Assembly: GCF_900096945.1 (NCBI RefSeq)
Contig: NZ_FMKA01000013.1
Span: 1 to 64,000, forward strand
From: Anaerobium acetethylicum
GTDB lineage: Bacteria > Bacillota > Clostridia > Lachnospirales > Lachnospiraceae
Direction: 5' to 3'
DNA: 64,000 nt
The notes beneath the pieces were generated by a model. The model searched no databases, was not told the origin of the DNA, and was given only the letters and a program-made list of their open reading frames with translations. Position 1 is the first letter of the stretch. Each line of letters begins with the position of its first letter. This document shows positions 60,056 through 64,000 of the stretch, in pieces. Position numbers and translations under genes: made by a program.

Positions 60056-60463
60056 ATGATAGATTTGGATATGATAAACGAAGCAGTTAAGGTCATTGGG
60101 GCTTATGAGAAGGATGGCAGACAATTTACCGAAAAGGAAAAGCATTTTGTTGCGGAGTATGCGTTTAAGACGGGAGATATGGAACTGGTGTCAGGCCTTG
60201 TGGCGAATATGTCTATTGCAAAAGAAGACGATGTGGAATTCATGAACCGCTATGAGACACTTCTCGGAAAAAGGGAAGTCTGGATCTCCCAGATTGAAAA
60301 TCTCCTGGTGGCCCTTGAGATGTACCGCATCGAAGAGGAGAAGGCGCTCAATAAGATAGCAGCCACTTTGAAAATCTGCGGCGTTGATGTATCGGTGGAT
60401 GATATCAGGGAAAAGGGAGCAGGCGAAATCAAACAGATGATAAAAAAGAAAGTAGTCATTTAA
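60056..60463 (+). CDS. Hypothetical element protein
   Basis: A 135-residue acidic helical protein. The open frame begins at GTG 60044, but ATG 60056, directly after GTGGAGGAAGAG, is the better start (MIDLDMINEAVKVIGAYEKD). No catalytic motif is visible. It lies in the transfer operon between the 190-residue gene and the PcfB gene. Confidence 0.62.
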   Translation: MIDLDMINEAVKVIGAYEKDGRQFTEKEKHFVAEYAFKTGDMELVSGLVANMSIAKEDDVEFMNRYETLLGKREVWISQIENLLVALEMYRIEEEKALNKIAATLKICGVDVSVDDIREKGAGEIKQMIKKKVVI

Positions 60464-60479
60464 AGGAGGAGAAAGAACT

Positions 60480-61112
60480 ATGTCTGAGATTCAGGATGCA
60501 GTGCAGATCATCCGCGTCGGGTATGACGGGATAGAGATAGCCATAAAGGTAGGGAGCGCAGGAATCGGCGGTGTGAAGAAAGTTGTCGATTTTCTGTTAA
60601 CGCTTCTGGAACAGGAGAAGACCCTTGGCAGGACATCCGTAAGGAAACTGCTTATGAAAGGCGGAGACCTTCAGGTGTTCCAGTACAACACAGAGGACAG
60701 GAAAAAAGTGGAAAGGATGGCAAAGAACTATGGGATTTTATATGCGGCACTGCCGGATATCAACAGGCAGGATGGGATGAGCGAAATCATTTTCCATTCG
60801 GAAGGCGTCCCAAGGGTGAACATGATGATCCAGAAGCTGAAGGGTGGAAGGATAGCAAGCATCGATGATTACCTGAACAACGGGAATGAAAAGAATCAGA
60901 AGATCCATTCTGAAAAAAGCAGGATAATAGAGGCGGTCATGGATACAGAAGTGCAGAAAGCCCATGACGATCCTGCAAATGAAAAGGGCAAGGAAAGAGC
61001 AGCGCATGTAAACGAAATGGGTATGGAAATACCAGAGAAGATGCAGGGGGCGTCCGGAACGGCGGCACTGGACGATGCGGAAAAACTAAATACGAAACCG
61101 AAGACGAGGTGA
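60480..61112 (+). CDS. PcfB-family (DUF3801) conjugation protein
   Basis: A 210-residue protein of the PcfB/DUF3801 family, found next to VirD4 genes in Gram-positive elements. The conserved core is GGVKKVVDFLLTLLEQEKT, LLMKGGDLQVFQ and YGILYAALPD. The family's last third is low-complexity and acidic/basic. It probably binds the coupling protein and relaxase complex. AAGGAGGAG precedes the start; VirD4 follows after four bases. Confidence 0.85.
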   Translation: MSEIQDAVQIIRVGYDGIEIAIKVGSAGIGGVKKVVDFLLTLLEQEKTLGRTSVRKLLMKGGDLQVFQYNTEDRKKVERMAKNYGILYAALPDINRQDGMSEIIFHSEGVPRVNMMIQKLKGGRIASIDDYLNNGNEKNQKIHSEKSRIIEAVMDTEVQKAHDDPANEKGKERAAHVNEMGMEIPEKMQGASGTAALDDAEKLNTKPKTR

Positions 61113-61116
61113 TGCC

Positions 61117-61627
61117 ATGATACAGAAGAAAAAGGCATCGCCTTTCTTTGTCTTAATGGGAGCGGTACTGAGCGGCTATCTGGGCTATCTGGCAAACGGA
61201 GCCTGGAAGGAAGGCATGGACATTAATGCATTCCTAAAAGCATGTAATGACGTGTGTGGTAGGCCATTTGCAGATTACCGGGATGTGGGGACAGGAAAGG
61301 CGGTGGCAGCTGCATTAGGAATCTATGCCGTTGCAATTGTCATGTATCTCACCAGCCAGAGGAACCTTATGCCGGGCAGGGAATACGGGACAGCCGCATT
61401 TGCCGATGTGAAGCAGGTCAATAAGAGGCTTGCGGATAAGGATGCGAATTTTAACCGGATTCTAAGCCGGAATGTCAGGATGTCCCTGGATACCAGGAAT
61501 ACGAAGCTGAACAACAATGTCCTGATCATCGGCGGGTCGGGTGCAGGAAAGACATTCTACGAGGTGAAGCCGAACCTGATGCAGATGCCCCGCGGATGCT
61601 CATTTATCTGTACGGACCCAAAAGGGG
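61117..61627 (+). CDS. VirD4/PcfC coupling protein, 5' exon (interrupted)
   Basis: The first 170 residues of a VirD4-type coupling ATPase. Two membrane segments lie in residues 8-30 and 63-80, and Walker A is GGSGAGKT (139-146). The exon ends in CSFICTDPKG, where intact homologs continue with E and the ATPase core. After codon 170 (61624-61626) the frame departs into intron sequence and stops at 61680. Splicing of the group II intron should restore the full protein; the 3' exon is outside the window. Confidence 0.82.
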
Positions 61628-64000
61628 GCGCGGAACGTTCCGCTATGAAAAGTAGTGGCACAGTTCTGCTGAATTATTAAATAAATTCAGTTCAACTGGA
61701 GAACTGAACACATGAATTGTCGAATGACAGGGTAACGCCTTGAAAGGCATCCTTAATCCTCCGACTTGCATGGATATGAGTAAACATTGAAATGTAAGAA
61801 GCTCGGTGAAGTCGGCAGAAAGGCACCGTAACAGTTTGGCTGACGAAAGCTACCCAGAGGTGGGCGGTGTGTCTGATATGCCGGAGGTCTATAAGTTACC
61901 TATGGTTAGAATGAGGAGAATAGACAAGCTCTTCTGACGAATCTTCGAATGTACGGGTCTATATCGGGACTATGTAGAAATGCATAGTGACACAAATAGT
62001 GTCGCTAGTGTGGGTGAGTAAGACTTCGCCTTTATGAAAGTCCATGCATTGTTATAGGCAATGGCAAGCTAGCAGGCTCATAGAAGAAACCTAAGGGTAA
62101 AATGTAAAGATAATGTGTTCGGAACGTTCGAAGCTGACAACGTGGAGAATTTACTTTCTGTGAAGCGTATCAAACGGGAAAATCACGCAAGTGATATAAG
62201 GGAGATTATGTCAGTGAAAGCGGAGGTATGGTACCTATGAAGCCATGATAATAAGTGGTGGAGGGAAGACCTCTAGTCGTGTAATTAGTAAATCAAAATC
62301 GAATTGGTATGGGTTCGTGTAAGACTAAGAGATGTACTCACTCCTAGATTGGAGGATACAGACCATGCTAAAGAAAGCCAAGCTACGTTATAACGAATAC
62401 TATGATATGCAAAAGGTGTTCGATTCCTTATACGCAGCTAGCAAAAACGGTAACAATTTTTATAAGTTACTAGAGATTATCGGTTCAGAAGAAAATATTC
62501 GTTTAGCATATCGTAATCTGAAAACAAACAGTGGTAGTAATACTGCTGGAACTGATGGGAAAACCATTGAAGATATCAAAACTCTTACAGATAAAGAAGT
62601 CATTGATACAGTTAGAATTATGTTAGATGATTTTATGCCAAGTTCTGTGAGAAGAGTGTTCATTCCAAAGCCAGGTAGTGATAAAAAGCGACCTTTAGGA
62701 ATTCCGTGTATATGGGATAGGCTCGTTCAACAATGCATTCTGCAAGTGTTAGAGCCAATATGTGAACCAAAGTTTCATAATCATTCCTATGGATTCCGCT
62801 CAAACAGAGGAGCAGACCATGCAATCAGCAGAACTGTCAGTATGGTTAATATGTTTCGTCATTACTATTGTGTTGATGTTGATATTAAAGGATTTTTCGA
62901 CAATGTTGACCATGGCAAGCTATTGAAACAGATATGGACACTAGGTATCAGAGATAAAAGGCTGATTTGTATTATCAGCAAAATCCTAAAATCAGAGATA
63001 GAGGGAGAAGGAATTCCAACGAAAGGAACGCCACAAGGTGGCATTATCAGTCCGCTACTGTCTTTGATAGTGTTGAATGAATTGGATTGGTGGGTAAGTG
63101 ACCAATGGGAAACATACCAACCAAAAAGATTTTCGAATAAGAAGAGCTTTTATTCCTATGCAAGGAACTATACCAATCTGAAAGATGGATTCATAGTTAG
63201 ATATGCAGATGATTTTAAAATCATGTGTAGGACATACGATGAAGCTCAAAGATGGTATTATGCTACGGCTGATTTCTTGAAAACAAGGTTGAAGTTAGAC
63301 ATTAGTCCAGAGAAATCCAAAGTAGTAAATATGAAGAAAAACTCGTCAACATATTTAGGGTTCAAAATAAAGGTTGTACCAAAAGGGAAAACAAGATACG
63401 GATTTATTGCAAAAACGGATATGAGCGACAAGGCAATCAGGAAAGCCAAAACTAACCTGAAAGCTAAGATTATTAACATCCAAAAGCATACCTCATATAT
63501 AGCCATAGAGAATTATAATTCAGCGGTCAGAGGTATACAGAATTATTACAGTATTGCAACAAATGTTTATAACAACTTAACGGATGTGAGTTACGCTCTT
63601 TTGCCGACCATTAGAATACGTCTAAGAGATATCAGTAAAACAGTCCCATTTAGGGAAACAGATATCGAATTTCAGCGAAAAGCAACTGGAATCAGAGATG
63701 ACACAAAGATTGTAAAAATAGGTTCACAGACATTACTTCCGATTACGGCGGTACGTCACAGAAGTCCTATGAATTTCTCACAAGACACAACGAATTACAC
63801 AGATGAAGGAAGAGAGAAAATTCACAGCAATCTGGAAAAAGTTACAGAATTAGAATTTGAAGCACTTGCAAGAGGCAGAGACCCTAATGAATCTGTTGAA
63901 TTCAATGATAATCGTATATCAGCTTTTGTAGTTCAACAAGGGAATTGTTATATAACAGGTCAGAAATTAAATGCCAATGATATGAAATGTTTTAGGAAAA
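61628..64000 (+). mobile_element. Group II intron inserted in the VirD4 gene (3' end outside window)
   Basis: The intron begins at about 61628 (GCGCG after codon 170 of VirD4; the exact base is uncertain by a few positions). About 740 bases of non-coding, hairpin-rich sequence follow, including paired stretches such as AGTTC/GAACT near 61690-61706, then the reverse transcriptase/maturase frame from 62365. Domains V and VI and the 3' splice site must lie beyond 64000. The orientation matches the host gene, as needed for splicing. Confidence 0.8.
62365..64000 (+). CDS. Group II intron reverse transcriptase/maturase (C-terminus outside window)
   Basis: At least 545 residues without a stop. RT motifs are in order: RRVFIPKPGSDKKRPLGIP, the CDVDIKGFFDN-type motif (VDVDIKGFFDNVDH), TPQGGIISPLLS, and the catalytic YADD (FIVRYADDFKIM). 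A thumb/maturase part follows (YNSAVRGIQNYYSIA). The frame ends in GNCYITGQKLNANDMKCF, the start of an HNH endonuclease domain. TTGGAGG precedes the ATG at 62365. It splices and mobilises the intron. Cut by the window end. Confidence 0.92.
   Translation, partial: MLKKAKLRYNEYYDMQKVFDSLYAASKNGNNFYKLLEIIGSEENIRLAYRNLKTNSGSNTAGTDGKTIEDIKTLTDKEVIDTVRIMLDDFMPSSVRRVFIPKPGSDKKRPLGIPCIWDRLVQQCILQVLEPICEPKFHNHSYGFRSNRGADHAISRTVSMVNMFRHYYCVDVDIKGFFDNVDHGKLLKQIWTLGIRDKRLICIISKILKSEIEGEGIPTKGTPQGGIISPLLSLIVLNELDWWVSDQWETYQPKRFSNKKSFYSYARNYTNLKDGFIVRYADDFKIMCRTYDEAQRWYYATADFLKTRLKLDISPEKSKVVNMKKNSSTYLGFKIKVVPKGKTRYGFIAKTDMSDKAIRKAKTNLKAKIINIQKHTSYIAIENYNSAVRGIQNYYSIATNVYNNLTDVSYALLPTIRIRLRDISKTVPFRETDIEFQRKATGIRDDTKIVKIGSQTLLPITAVRHRSPMNFSQDTTNYTDEGREKIHSNLEKVTELEFEALARGRDPNESVEFNDNRISAFVVQQGNCYITGQKLNANDMKCFRK

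Larger units (their letters stand above)
49953..64000. mobile_element. Integrative conjugative element (left part)
   Basis: From the broken phosphatase gene to the window end there is a continuous conjugation module: ParM-like actin and partner, RadC-like and toprim proteins, oriT-like hairpins, MobC, relaxase, PcfB and VirD4 homologs. A Septu defence pair and a group II intron are carried as cargo or insertions. No integrase gene is in the window, so it should be at the right end. The exact left end is inferred from the junction in the phosphatase frame. Confidence 0.82.

Noticed and set aside
1-64000. CRISPR arrays, tRNA and rRNA genes
   Set aside because: I saw no regularly spaced direct repeats and no cloverleaf or rRNA-like segments by eye; a covariance search could still find a missed small RNA.

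Overview
The window looks like part of the chromosome of a gut Firmicute of the Lachnospiraceae type (Blautia or Clostridium-like). The gene set supports this: GHKL/LytTR and AraC regulators paired with plant-glycan and glycoside hydrolases, ROK-regulated sugar and polyol loci, strong AGGAGG ribosome-binding sites, and a PcfB/VirD4-type conjugative element. Genus is inference. I saw no rRNA, tRNA or CRISPR array.

1-14.4 kb: a LysR regulator; a radical SAM protein; a LytTR/GHKL two-component pair followed by a large circularly permuted GH3 enzyme with a membrane segment at each end; an AraC regulator divergent from a GH78 alpha-L-rhamnosidase; a YdjM-like membrane protein; and a MATE exporter.

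14.4-35.2 kb: a polyol/ketose catabolic island. It holds three ROK regulators, a GntR regulator, three zinc (MDR) dehydrogenases, two SDRs, a psicose/tagatose-type 3-epimerase, a ribose-type ABC importer, a GatY-like aldolase, a PfkB kinase and two FGGY kinases. Four near-identical promoter-plus-operator modules (15.73, 15.93, 18.20 and 31.20 kb) tie parts of it into one regulon. The likely logic is oxidation of a polyol to a ketose, epimerisation, phosphorylation first by an FGGY kinase and then by PfkB, and cleavage by aldolase. The real substrate cannot be read from sequence.

35.2-49.9 kb: an MFS transporter, a DUF3267 putative zincin, two AraC regulators, a GH30 enzyme, an epimerase fused to a zinc ribbon, a MerR/hydrolase/iron-ADH group, two paralogous mini-membrane proteins carrying the OadB signature GGADGPTSIF, an XRE regulator with a membrane anchor, a HAD phosphatase, and decayed gene fragments (HD protein, ProX).

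49.95 kb to the window end: an integrative conjugative element inserted into the P-loop codons of a low-molecular-weight protein tyrosine phosphatase gene. It carries a ParM-like actin and probable partner, a Septu (PtuAB) defence pair, a RadC-like protein, a toprim protein, an oriT-like cluster of GGTAT/ATACC hairpins, MobC and a MobA/VirD2-type relaxase, PcfB, and a VirD4 coupling protein split by a group II intron whose maturase runs off the window. Two of its operons are headed by short leader peptides overlapping intrinsic terminators, which suggests translation-sensitive attenuation.

Across the whole window, including the element, runs a family of about 140-bp intergenic repeats. They share conserved linkers (GATGCACA, CTCGGG, CACCTYGCG) separated by hairpins whose arms change in a compensated way. 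This is the best candidate here for something undescribed.
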